Source of the DNA: Paenibacillus sp. JNUCC32
Lineage (GTDB): Bacteria > Bacillota > Bacilli > Paenibacillales > Paenibacillaceae
Direction of reading: 5' to 3'
Length of the DNA: 64,000 nt
NCBI RefSeq assembly: GCF_014863545.1
Contig: NZ_CP062260.1
Coordinates: 6,531,501-6,595,500, forward strand
Each line of letters opens with the position of its first letter. Position 1 is the stretch's first letter. Under the pieces are notes generated by a model. It was given only the letters and a program-made list of their open reading frames with translations, ran no database searches and was not told where the DNA came from. The translations under genes were made by a program, and so were the position numbers. Of this stretch, positions 55,425-63,515 are shown piece after piece.

Positions 55425-56297
55425 ATGTCATCTAGTGACCATATGGAATCAGAACAACTGTTGTTGACAGAGAATAGCGAGCGTGAACTGGAACAGATCG
55501 AGATCGAACTTCTTTTGGATGGCATTCATCGATTCTATGGTTACGATTTTCGAAATTACGCCATTCCTTCGTTGAGGCGGAGAATCTGGCATCATGTTCA
55601 TGCAGAGGGTGTTTCCACGATTTCTGCCCTCCAAGACAAAGTACTGCACGACCGTTCATGTTTTGAGCGGCTCATATATAATTTGTCGATTCCTGTTACG
55701 GAAATGTTCAGGGATCCGACACTATTCTTGACATTCAGGCAGTCGGTGGTTCCATTGCTTCGTACGTATCCGTATATACGGATTTGGCATGCAGGCTGCT
55801 CAACCGGAGAAGAAGTGTATTCCATGGCCATTTTGCTTCATGAAGAGGGACTGTATGAAAAATCCCGGATTTATGCGACGGACATGAATTCGCGTTCGCT
55901 CCAGCAGGCCAAGGAAGGCGTATTCGACATCAAACGCATGAAGCAATATACGAAGAATTACTTGGAGGCGGGCGGTACCCGCTCGTTCTCCGAATACTAT
56001 ACCGCGAAGTACAACTCGGTTATTTTTCAGCCGTTCTTGAAGAAAAACATGATATTTGCCGAGCACAATTTGGCAACGGACCGTTCCTTTAACGAGTTTA
56101 ACGTGATTTTTTGCCGGAATGTCATGATCTATTTTAATGACCAACTGCGGGATCACGTGCACGGATTGTTTCACGAGAGTCTAAGCCATTTCGGTATTCT
56201 CGTCCTGGGCGCCAAAGAGTCCATACACTTTACGAATTATAGCGAAGCTTATGAGACATTGGACCGCGTCGAGAAAATCTATCGAAAGATTAAATAG
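55425..56297 (+). CDS. rsbM: CheR-type protein methyltransferase (RsbM-like)
   Basis: About 290 residues. The N-terminal helical domain (LLLDGIHRFYGYDFRNYAIPSLRRRI) and the SAM site (IRIWHAGCSTGEEVYSMAILLHEE, YATDMNSRSL) with the IFCRNVMIYF motif are typical of CheR. No chemoreceptor genes are nearby. In B. cereus RsbM of this type methylates RsbK and damps SigB activity, so its position directly after the RsbK-like gene is informative. The start is uncertain: no strong ribosome site is seen; ATG 55425 follows GGAAAGCGGTG, and a GTG at 55374 is in frame. Confidence 0.85.
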   Translation: MSSSDHMESEQLLLTENSERELEQIEIELLLDGIHRFYGYDFRNYAIPSLRRRIWHHVHAEGVSTISALQDKVLHDRSCFERLIYNLSIPVTEMFRDPTLFLTFRQSVVPLLRTYPYIRIWHAGCSTGEEVYSMAILLHEEGLYEKSRIYATDMNSRSLQQAKEGVFDIKRMKQYTKNYLEAGGTRSFSEYYTAKYNSVIFQPFLKKNMIFAEHNLATDRSFNEFNVIFCRNVMIYFNDQLRDHVHGLFHESLSHFGILVLGAKESIHFTNYSEAYETLDRVEKIYRKIK

Positions 56298-56317
56298 AAG
56301 TTTTGTAGGAGGATCTC

Positions 56318-57997
56318 ATGGGGTTTCACGAACCGATTCATATTCTGTTGGTAGATGACCGCCCTGAAAACTTACTTGCACTCGAAGCTGTTCTGGACAG
56401 CGAACAATACACGCTCATTAAAGCTACTTCGGGCGAAGAGGCTTTGCGATATCTCTTGAAGTATGATTTTGCTGTGATTGTTCTCGATGTCCAAATGCCC
56501 GGCATGGACGGCATTGAAACGGCAAGGCTGATCAAGGCGAGAGACAAGACAAAGGATATTCCGATAATATTCATTTCCGCAAACAGCAAGGACGCGGAGC
56601 ATCTTTTTGCGGGATACTCCGCCGGTGCAATCGACTATATGGTTAAACCCTTCATCCCTCAAATCTTGAAATCCAAGATCGAGGGTTTTGTCGATATGTA
56701 TCGGACCAATAACAGGCTGAAGATCCAGTCCGCGCAATTGCACCAGAAGACTCAGGAACTGGAAAAGATTAATCAAGAGCTAGTGCTGGCCAAGGAAGAA
56801 GCCGAGATTGCCGCCAAAGCCAAAACCGAGTTTCTGGCGATGATGAGTCATGAGATCCGAACGCCGATGAATGGCGTCATCGGGATGATTGATTTGCTGA
56901 TGGACAGCGAGCTTCAGGATGAACAGCGTGAATATGCCACGATTATCCGCAACAGTGCGGATGCCTTGGTTAACATCATTAATGACATTCTGGATTTCTC
57001 CAAGATGGAATCCGGCAAAATGGAGCTGGAGGAATATCCGTTTGATCTTAAGTCCTGCGTTCAGGAAGTGTTCGGTTTGTTCTCCGGAGAAGCCTCCAAG
57101 AAAAACCTGGAGCTTACGTATTATATCGAGGATCAAATCCCTTCGATGGTATTCGGCGATATGGGGCGCCTGCGTCAAGTGCTGGTGAATTTGGTATCCA
57201 ATGCCGTAAAATTTACGAATGAGGGCGGCGTGTATTTGGTTGTTTCGCTTGCCAAGGCTGAAGAGAATCGATTAACGCTTGAATTCACGGTAAAAGATAC
57301 GGGAATCGGTATCTCATCGAAGAAGCTTGACCGGCTGTTCAAGCCGTTCTCTCAACTGGATTCCTCGATGACCAGACGCTACGGCGGAACAGGTCTGGGG
57401 CTAGCGATCTGTAAATCGCTTGTGCAGATGATGGGCGGAGAGATCGAGGTTGACTCCAAGGAAGGGGAGGGAGCCACCTTCGTATTCACGATCTGCGTTC
57501 ACACGCATGAGGAGGAGCATCCTCGGCTACGGGAAGAGGAACATTCGGACAAATATCGGGTGCACGGGGGAAGACAGCCGAACATTCTGATCGTGGACGA
57601 CCATCCGATTAATCGAAAGCTGATGGAGAGCATGCTTGAAAAGATGGGAATGATTGCGGATATGGCCGAAGACGGCAGGCAGGCCGTTGAGATGGCTGCC
57701 GGGCCTAAAGCTTACGACATGATCTTTATGGATTTGCAAATGCCGGTCATGGACGGTTTGGAGGCCGCTCGCCTCATCCGCCAGATGAAGCCGGAAGCGG
57801 ACGCTCCCGTACTCGTTGCGATGACAGCCAATGTCATGGACGGGATTCAGAAGCGCTGCTTTGATGCCGGCATGAATGAATATATCAGCAAACCGGTCAA
57901 AATCAGCTGTGTAAAGCACCTGATATCCCGTTATATGCCGGTAGAGCCGGACGGATGGGACATCAGCCCAAGCCAAGTTCGAATCATCAACGGCTAG
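56318..57997 (+). CDS. Second hybrid histidine kinase (receiver-HK-receiver)
   Basis: 559 residues, no membrane helix. The N-terminal receiver has Asp57 ([13 protein letters not shown]), followed by a coiled coil (about 130-165), HisKA with His178 ([12 protein letters not shown]), HATPase motifs ([17 protein letters not shown]) and a C-terminal receiver with Asp472 ([13 protein letters not shown]). AGGAGG precedes the ATG. It lies between rsbM and rsbV on the same strand, so it probably feeds into the same SigB path. Its N-terminal receiver could take a phosphate from the RsbK-like kinase; this is inferred. Confidence 0.85.
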   Translation: MGFHEPIHILLVDDRPENLLALEAVLDSEQYTLIKATSGEEALRYLLKYDFAVIVLDVQMPGMDGIETARLIKARDKTKDIPIIFISANSKDAEHLFAGYSAGAIDYMVKPFIPQILKSKIEGFVDMYRTNNRLKIQSAQLHQKTQELEKINQELVLAKEEAEIAAKAKTEFLAMMSHEIRTPMNGVIGMIDLLMDSELQDEQREYATIIRNSADALVNIINDILDFSKMESGKMELEEYPFDLKSCVQEVFGLFSGEASKKNLELTYYIEDQIPSMVFGDMGRLRQVLVNLVSNAVKFTNEGGVYLVVSLAKAEENRLTLEFTVKDTGIGISSKKLDRLFKPFSQLDSSMTRRYGGTGLGLAICKSLVQMMGGEIEVDSKEGEGATFVFTICVHTHEEEHPRLREEEHSDKYRVHGGRQPNILIVDDHPINRKLMESMLEKMGMIADMAEDGRQAVEMAAGPKAYDMIFMDLQMPVMDGLEAARLIRQMKPEADAPVLVAMTANVMDGIQKRCFDAGMNEYISKPVKISCVKHLISRYMPVEPDGWDISPSQVRIING

Positions 57998-58047
57998 TGA
58001 ATGAATCGTTTTCCATATATTAGCGCGCCTTGATCCCTCGTTAACCT

Positions 58048-58073
58048 GTTTCAACAAGCGAGATAACGGGTTA
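58048..58073 (+). promoter_or_regulatory. SigB-type promoter of rsbV-rsbW-sigB
   Basis: GTTTCA (58048-58053), 14 bases, GGGTTA (58068-58073), about 36 bases before rsbV. It implies autoregulation of the sigB operon, as in Bacillus. Confidence 0.65.
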
Positions 58074-58109
58074 TGTAAAGGGAAAACAAATGATTGGGAG
58101 AGAGTGTCT

Positions 58110-58433
58110 ATGAATACAAAAACGAATGATAAGTTCAATGCCAAAACCCAAATGAACGAGGGCGTATGCACTGTATTTTTGAGCGGTGAACTTGATTTGT
58201 CCGTCGCTCCGGATTTTCGATTGGTAATGGAGCCTCTTGTCGGCAATTCCGAAGTAGACTTGATCGTCAACATGAAGGACATGACATATATTGATAGTAC
58301 GGGCATTGGTATTCTTCTGTCGATACTGAAAGCCAGACATGGCATGGAAGCACGCTTTGCAGTTGAGGAAGTTCCGCCGCAAATTCAAAAGCTGTTCGAT
58401 ATGACGGGTATTGCGAAGTTCTTTCAGTCGTAA
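58110..58433 (+). CDS. rsbV: Anti-sigma factor antagonist RsbV
   Basis: 107 residues, one STAS domain. The phosphorylated serine is Ser63 in TYIDSTGIGIL. The motif VFLSGELDLSVAP is typical of the first strand. ATG 58110 follows GGGAGAGAG; an in-frame GTG lies six bases earlier. Unphosphorylated RsbV binds RsbW and so frees SigB; RsbW kinase and the RsbY phosphatase set its state. It is followed by rsbW after 32 bases. Confidence 0.93.
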   Translation: MNTKTNDKFNAKTQMNEGVCTVFLSGELDLSVAPDFRLVMEPLVGNSEVDLIVNMKDMTYIDSTGIGILLSILKARHGMEARFAVEEVPPQIQKLFDMTGIAKFFQS

Positions 58434-58465
58434 GAAGAATTCCCAATAGGAAAGGATCGAAAAGA

Positions 58466-58915
58466 ATGAATTCAGATGTACAAAGAATAACACTTAATTT
58501 GCCTGCCAGTGCTGAATACGTGGATATTGTAAGGTTGAATCTATACGGGATAGCTTCCAAGATGGGCTTTTCCTATGAAGAGATCGAAGATATGAAGGTT
58601 GCGGTGTCGGAGGCCTGTAACAACTCGGTTTTATATGCTTATAGCCAGGAAGGCGGAATGGTAGAGGTTTTATTTCAAGTGACCGGCGAGTCGCTATCCA
58701 TTACGGTCAGAGACGAAGGGGAGAGTTTCGACAGTGTGGGGGCGGTTGGCGATCGTACACTTCATGATAAAGATCTCAGCGAGGTCCAAATCGGAGGACT
58801 TGGCTTCTACCTGATGGAGGCGCTTATGGACGAGGTGAGCGTGACAAACCAGGCTGGAAAGGGAACCGAGGTTACGCTGACGAAGCGGCTCGCAAGAAGC
58901 GAGGAGCCAGTATGA
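58466..58915 (+). CDS. rsbW: Anti-sigma B factor / serine kinase RsbW
   Basis: 149 residues of the GHKL-type ATPase fold. The N box is IEDMKVAVSEACNNSVLYAY, the G1 box ITVRDEGESFD, and the G2 box QIGGLGFYLMEALMDEV. These are the kinase signatures of RsbW. It holds SigB inactive and phosphorylates RsbV. The stop overlaps the sigB start by four bases, ensuring balanced synthesis. Confidence 0.95.
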   Translation: MNSDVQRITLNLPASAEYVDIVRLNLYGIASKMGFSYEEIEDMKVAVSEACNNSVLYAYSQEGGMVEVLFQVTGESLSITVRDEGESFDSVGAVGDRTLHDKDLSEVQIGGLGFYLMEALMDEVSVTNQAGKGTEVTLTKRLARSEEPV

Positions 58916-59682
58916 GTGATAAGGCGACTCCCCAAGAGTCCAGAGATGAAGCAGTTCATTTAATAGAACAGTATCAGCAGACGAAGGATAACGATATCGC
59001 AACGGTGCTGATTAAAAAATATGAACCGATGGTCAAGATGGCAGCAGGCAAAATTGCCCGGAATCGGCCCGATCTGTATGAGGATTTATATCAGGTTGGT
59101 CAAATGGCATTAATCCGTTTGCTTCAGCAATACGACATTAGCCTGGGGATTCCGTTTGAGCCCTACGCCATGAAGAGTATGATCGGGCATATGAAAAACT
59201 TCCTCCGCGATAAATCATGGTACATTCAAGTGCCAAGACGAATCAAGGAGAAGGGGGCCTTGGTCCAGCAAGCGATTGATGAATTAATGGTGAAGCTTGA
59301 ACGATCTCCTGATGTGAATGAGATTGCATCCTACCTGGATCTTTCCGTTGAGGAAACCGTTGAAGTGTTGGCGGGAAGGGAATGCTATCATTATGTATCA
59401 TTGGATTCCCCATTGTCTCAGGAAGAAACCGGGGCCACGCTTGGAGAGCTGATCAGTTCGGACGTGAACGACTTTGATTCCGTCGAGAAGCGCATGGATC
59501 TTCAACAGGCGATGAGCCAGCTGAAGGAGCAGGAGCAGAAGGTGCTGCTGCTGGCATTTCAGGAGGGGCAGTCCCAACGAGCGATCGCTCAAAGGTTAGG
59601 TGTGTCGCAAATGAGTGTCTCGCGTATCCAGAAGCGGGCAACGGAAAAACTGAAGCAAATCATGTCCAATTCTTCGTATTGA
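58912..59682 (+). CDS. sigB: General stress sigma factor SigB
   Basis: 256 residues of the SigB/SigF class. Region 2 includes LYEDLYQVGQMALIRLLQQYD and AMKSMIGHMKNFLRDKSW (about 60-105), region 3 RRIKEKGALVQQAIDELMVKL and region 4 EQEQKVLLLAFQEGQSQRAIAQRLGVSQMSVSRIQKRATEKL (about 205-250). It overlaps rsbW. It directs transcription of general stress genes, several of which seem to lie in this window. A terminator follows. Confidence 0.95.
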   Translation: MSDKATPQESRDEAVHLIEQYQQTKDNDIATVLIKKYEPMVKMAAGKIARNRPDLYEDLYQVGQMALIRLLQQYDISLGIPFEPYAMKSMIGHMKNFLRDKSWYIQVPRRIKEKGALVQQAIDELMVKLERSPDVNEIASYLDLSVEETVEVLAGRECYHYVSLDSPLSQEETGATLGELISSDVNDFDSVEKRMDLQQAMSQLKEQEQKVLLLAFQEGQSQRAIAQRLGVSQMSVSRIQKRATEKLKQIMSNSSY

Positions 59683-59720
59683 TATGGACAAGCTTCGTAG
59701 AGACAGACGTATAGCAACAT

Positions 59721-59760
59721 AAGGCACGCTTCCTCCATCACGGGAATGCGTGCCTTTTTT
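59721..59760 (+). terminator. Intrinsic terminator after sigB
   Basis: AAGGCACGC pairs with GCGTGCCTT, followed by T6. Confidence 0.85.
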
Positions 59761-59804
59761 GAAACCTAATATCCATATTTATCGAAGGGAGTGGCAAGGA
59801 AATC

Positions 59805-60782
59805 ATGCTTGGGCCGGATACGACAGAAGGTCAGGATATTTATGATTTTGCAGGGGGGTGGCAATGGCACGATGTCCGAACGGATAACTGGCAATCCTCC
59901 TGGATCGGCGAGCTTCGGTCACGCTATCCTTATACAGCCGAATGGTTTAATCTGGCACCGTCGTTAAAGGAGCGGAATTACTTATCCGTTCGTTTCAAGG
60001 ATGGGGTGGAGGCGGTCATTATGGGGTCCATGCTTTATAAGGTTACGAATGAACACGAGCATCATAAGTCGGAACAGTTCTATTTCTATGTGGATGCTCA
60101 AGTGCTGATCACCATTAATTTGGATGAGCATACCCGCAGCGTGATGGCCAAGGCCGATAGAGCCTCGATGCTTCATCAATGCGAGCGGCCCGTAGACGGC
60201 CTGTTTGTATTGGCCCGGGCCATTCTGCATTATTACCATGCAGGAATGGATCAATTCGAACATAACCTGCGTCTTGTCGAAAAGGATATGCGTACACGCA
60301 ACCGAAGATCTTTAATGGATAACATTCTCTCGTCAAGGTTTGAGCTGCTGGAATGGAGCAACCTGTTTATTCCTTTTCAGGAGCTGATCGCTGCGGCGAA
60401 GGAGGGGTATCACGGCGAGCTGGATGCCAGCCGCTCGTTTCAACAACTCCTGCATCGAGTAGAAAGAATGGAAAGGCTGATTTATCACTATGAGCGCGAA
60501 ATCGATACGCTGGTATCCATAGATGATGCCATCTCGGCGTTCCGCGGCAATGAAATCATGAAGACCTTGACCATCTTTACGGTCGTATTCACACCGGCAA
60601 CCGTGATCGGAGCCGTATGGGGCATGAATTTCGAGAACTTGCCCGGCATTAAGACGTTCTGGGGCTTCACGGCAGTCATTGGCTTCACCCTGCTCTGGAC
60701 CGGAGGGATGTACCTTTGGATGCGTGCGAAGGGATGGACGGGGGACCTGCTTCAAGTAAAGTCCAAAAACAGGAATATTTGA
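59805..60782 (+). CDS. CorA-like magnesium/divalent metal transporter
   Basis: 325 residues. The large N-terminal cytosolic domain and long helix (YHYEREIDTLVSIDDAISAFRGNEIMKTL) are followed by two C-terminal helices (about 258-277 and 285-305). The pore motif GMNFENLPG at the end of helix 1 (YxxGMN of CorA) is clear. The start ATG has GAAGGGAG upstream. It should form a pentameric channel for Mg2+ or Co2+/Ni2+. It lies just after the sigB terminator, so SigB control is not implied. Confidence 0.85.
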   Translation: MLGPDTTEGQDIYDFAGGWQWHDVRTDNWQSSWIGELRSRYPYTAEWFNLAPSLKERNYLSVRFKDGVEAVIMGSMLYKVTNEHEHHKSEQFYFYVDAQVLITINLDEHTRSVMAKADRASMLHQCERPVDGLFVLARAILHYYHAGMDQFEHNLRLVEKDMRTRNRRSLMDNILSSRFELLEWSNLFIPFQELIAAAKEGYHGELDASRSFQQLLHRVERMERLIYHYEREIDTLVSIDDAISAFRGNEIMKTLTIFTVVFTPATVIGAVWGMNFENLPGIKTFWGFTAVIGFTLLWTGGMYLWMRAKGWTGDLLQVKSKNRNI

Positions 60783-60832
60783 GTGCGAAGTACACGATTG
60801 CATAAGAAGTGCAGCAATAACTCATCACAATC

Positions 60833-60862
60833 GCCCGGTAACCGTTAAAGGTACCGGGCTTG
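60833..60862. terminator. Bidirectional intrinsic terminator
   Basis: GCCCGGTAACC pairs with GGTACCGGGC (one bulge) around GTTAAA, between the corA-like gene and the convergent DUF5665-like gene. Confidence 0.7.
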
Positions 60863-60881
60863 TTCAGGTAATAGAGACGAA

Positions 60882-61313
60882 TTAGGATTTGGATTGTTCA
60901 ATATATCCCTGCAGGTTCGAGATGAAATCCCCTATCATCGGCACATTGACAAAGAAGCTGAGAATATAACCCAGAAGACCCAGCACGAGAGCCGTGCCAA
61001 GGGTTAAGCCCAACCCCCGGGCCAGGCCGGCAGTGAGGTTGGCAATGATGCGTTTCTTGGGATTCATGTAATTATCGATCATGTCTTTCATTTCGGACTT
61101 CTCCAGCGTGGCGGCGATTTTGTCCAGTCGCGTGTTCAATTTCTTCACTTCGTGCCTAAGCTCAAAGGGATGCTCCTGCACCTCATCCGCCTCTTTCGAG
61201 TGTCTTTCCCTGGACGATTCGGATTGCACTCGTTGTTCCTCGTTTCGTGTCGAACGACTGCCGCTTCGGGTTGAGAAGCCGGAGCCGCCATGATATGGGT
61301 TTGCTTTACTCAT
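60882..61313 (-). CDS. DUF5665-like membrane protein
   Basis: 143 residues. A Ser/Arg-rich polar start (SGFSTRSGSRSTRNEEQRVQ) is followed by a helical segment (HEVKKLNTRLDKIAATLEKSEMKDMIDNYMNPKKRI) and two hydrophobic helices (TAGLARGLGLTLGTALVLGLLGYILSFFV). The latter part matches DUF5665 proteins. A GGGG-type site lies upstream of the ATG. Together with the YtxH and GlsB genes upstream it makes a run of small membrane stress proteins on the minus strand. Confidence 0.8.
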   Translation of the reverse strand: MSKANPYHGGSGFSTRSGSRSTRNEEQRVQSESSRERHSKEADEVQEHPFELRHEVKKLNTRLDKIAATLEKSEMKDMIDNYMNPKKRIIANLTAGLARGLGLTLGTALVLGLLGYILSFFVNVPMIGDFISNLQGYIEQSKS

Positions 61314-61406
61314 GAAATATCCCCGCTTTCCAGGCAGATGCGCCGTTTCATTTCACTTCGGAATCCATACAATGTGGATAAGACAACGTGCCGGATCTGG
61401 CACAAA

Positions 61407-61433
61407 AATAGCCAGCTGCGTCAGCTGGCTATT
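61407..61433. terminator. Intrinsic terminator of the YtxH gene
   Basis: AATAGCCAGCTG pairs perfectly with CAGCTGGCTATT; the minus strand continues TTTTGTG. Confidence 0.85.
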
Positions 61434-61447
61434 CGTGACCCTACGAA

Positions 61448-61867
61448 TTAATAATTCGTTGTCGTTTTCATTTCACGGCTGACTTCGGAAGAGGTGTCCA
61501 TCGCTTTATCCTTCACATCTTTGGAAGCACTTGAAACCTCGCTCGACACGTCTGCCGATGCTTCCTTGACGCTGGACATAATGCTTTGGCGGCCTTCGTT
61601 CACGGTGGCCATGACATCGGAGGCTTTGCTTCCTACCGTTTTTGCCAGTTCAGAAGCTTTATCGCCTACGGTATAAGCGACTTCTTTGGTTTTATCCGAC
61701 ACCATGCTCAGCTTCTCGGATAAATCCCCGCGAAGCTCGCGGCCTGGCTTTGGAGCGAACAACAGAGCTGCCGCCGCTCCGACCAAGGCACCGATAAAAG
61801 CACCTTTGAAGAATGTGGAACCGCTTTGTACTGGATATTCTTGTTCTGCGTTATTCATAACTTTCAC
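61448..61867 (-). CDS. YtxH domain general-stress protein
   Basis: 139 residues. FFKGAFIGALVGAAAALLFAPKPGRELRGDL is the YtxH signature (one helix ending in APxxGxExR), followed by a long amphipathic helix rich in Ser, Ala, Lys and Asp (TKEVAYTVGDKASELAKTVGSKASDVM). That region resembles LEA-like stress proteins. AAAAGGAG precedes the ATG. It lies 39 bases downstream of the GlsB-like gene and is probably co-transcribed with it. Several members are SigB-dependent in Bacillus. Confidence 0.88.
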   Translation of the reverse strand: MKVMNNAEQEYPVQSGSTFFKGAFIGALVGAAAALLFAPKPGRELRGDLSEKLSMVSDKTKEVAYTVGDKASELAKTVGSKASDVMATVNEGRQSIMSSVKEASADVSSEVSSASKDVKDKAMDTSSEVSREMKTTTNY

Positions 61868-61906
61868 TCCTTTTAGTTAATATAAAAATGAATATAAACA
61901 CGAGGA

Positions 61907-62164
61907 TCAGGCTGTGCGTCTAAACAACTTGGCAACAAGACCGAGCAGGAATACAAAGATGGCCGTACCGATGATTGCGGGCACAATGGCAAATCCGCCT
62001 ATGACAGGACCCCAAGCTCCGAAGAGCCACGGTCCGAGCCATGCGCCTATGAAACCTGCGATCATGGAACCGATAATTCCGCCCGGCATTTCATGACCAA
62101 CCAGCGCATCCCCGATTATCCCGATGATGATTGCCATCACGATGCTGATGATGATTCCCCACAT
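61907..62164 (-). CDS. GlsB/YeaQ/YmgE family stress-response membrane protein
   Basis: 85 residues with three helices. The pattern WGIIISIVMAIIIGIIGDALVG, GGIIGSMIAGFIGAWLG and AIIGTAIFVFLLGLVAKLFRR is that of transglycosylase-associated/GlsB proteins. AAAGGAGGCGATC precedes the ATG. On the minus strand GTTTCA-N14-GTTTAA lies about 57 bases upstream, one base away from the SigB-type motif of the other genes here. The function in envelope stress is not defined. Confidence 0.88.
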   Translation of the reverse strand: MWGIIISIVMAIIIGIIGDALVGHEMPGGIIGSMIAGFIGAWLGPWLFGAWGPVIGGFAIVPAIIGTAIFVFLLGLVAKLFRRTA

Positions 62165-62220
62165 ACGATCGCCTCCTTTTTCAGAGCAATGTGTTTCGAG
62201 TGGGCTTGCTTATCTCGTAA

Positions 62221-62246
62221 TTAAACGCAAGGCCACACCATGAAAC
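62221..62246 (-). promoter_or_regulatory. Possible SigB-type promoter of the GlsB-YtxH operon
   Basis: On the minus strand GTTTCA (62246-62241), 14 bases, GTTTAA (62226-62221). The -10 differs by one base from GGTTAA of the DUF1328 and 17M sites. Confidence 0.45.
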
Positions 62247-62445
62247 AGGAGACGTGCAAAACGGGAGATAAATGAAATGTCCGTCCTCTATGGAACGTAT
62301 CCTGCTGTCAATTGCCCTTTTTTGTACTATACTGAATACAGATTCGCAATCATTCTCGAATAAGCGTGATCTCGGGGAGATGCAAGCATACAGGCTTCTC
62401 AAGGCATCATACGTAACAGACGGTATATAGAAGGAGTTATTCAAC

Positions 62446-63450
62446 ATGGACACTGTATTGGTGAAGGAATATCGGGCGGACATCTTGGAGTGCGTCCACA
62501 ATGGACATATATGTATTGTGAATGAACAAGGTAAGGTCGAGGCTTATGCGGGAGATCCGGATTATGTCGCATTTACGCGTTCTTCGGCCAAGCCGATGCA
62601 GGCGATTCCTTCCATTCGCGGCGGGCTGGTCGATCATTACGGACTGTCCGATGAGGAAATTGCGATCATGACGGCTTCGCATCGTGCGGAGCAGGCTCAT
62701 GTGGAAGTGTTGGAGCGTTTTGCACGCAAGGCGGGCATCAGCGAAACCCACATGGTGTGCGCATCCAGCTGGCCGCTGGACGAAGGAAGCAAAGAAACAC
62801 TTTTGCGAGGCGGCGGCGAGAAAAGTAAATGGTACCATAACTGCTCCGGCAAGCATTATGGCATGCTGGCCTACTGCCAGATGGCGGGATATCCGTTGAC
62901 GGGATACGATCAGCCGGAACATCCGCTGCAGCAAGAAATCCTTCGGACGGTCGCCTATTTGGCGGGATTGGCTCCCGGCGATGTGAAACTGGGAACCGAT
63001 GGATGCGGACTGCCGGTATTCGCCATGCCGCTCCGCGCTTTGGCAACAGCCTACATGAAGCTTGCATGCCCGGACCTCATAGAGGACGAGCCGACGCGAA
63101 AGGCGGTCATGCAAATCACAAAGGCCATGCATGCAGCCTCTTATATGGTGGCGGGTAAACACAAAGTGGATACCCTTCTTCTGGAAGATCCTAATATTGT
63201 GGCCAAGGGCGGCTTCAAGGGAGTGTACTGTTTCGGCCTTAAGAAGGAGCGGCTCGGCATCTCTTTCAAAATTTCGGACGGCTCCGAGGAAGAATGGGGC
63301 TGGATCGCGGAGTCCATATTGGAACAAATCGGCTATGGCAGCAAAGCGACCATCGAACGGCTGAAAGCTGCATATCCTAAAGATTTATATAATGATGAGG
63401 GTCTTCGAGTAGGCAGGGTAGAAACCGGATTTAAGCTGCTCCGCGCTTAA
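62446..63450 (+). CDS. Asparaginase II-type L-asparaginase
   Basis: 334 residues of the L-asparaginase II family (Rhizobium etli AnsA type), unrelated to the common EcA-II fold. Motifs: VAFTRSSAKPMQAIP (about 40-55), MTASHRAEQAHV, NCSGKHYGMLAYC and GTDGCGLPVFAMPL, which hold the Ser/Lys/Cys residues of the active site in this family. AGAAGGAG precedes the ATG. It should hydrolyse asparagine to aspartate and ammonia in the cytosol. No transporter is adjacent. Confidence 0.88.
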   Translation: MDTVLVKEYRADILECVHNGHICIVNEQGKVEAYAGDPDYVAFTRSSAKPMQAIPSIRGGLVDHYGLSDEEIAIMTASHRAEQAHVEVLERFARKAGISETHMVCASSWPLDEGSKETLLRGGGEKSKWYHNCSGKHYGMLAYCQMAGYPLTGYDQPEHPLQQEILRTVAYLAGLAPGDVKLGTDGCGLPVFAMPLRALATAYMKLACPDLIEDEPTRKAVMQITKAMHAASYMVAGKHKVDTLLLEDPNIVAKGGFKGVYCFGLKKERLGISFKISDGSEEEWGWIAESILEQIGYGSKATIERLKAAYPKDLYNDEGLRVGRVETGFKLLRA

Positions 63451-63515
63451 AGGCGACTGATTAGACCGGAAACCGCCGGGGTATTGAATAGTAAAAAAGG
63501 CGGAGGTGACCGGCC

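Noticed and set aside
61868..61906. A separate SigB promoter directly before the YtxH gene
   Set aside because: The 39-base gap has GTTTAT but no GG-type -10 at the right spacing; co-transcription with the GlsB-like gene is simpler.
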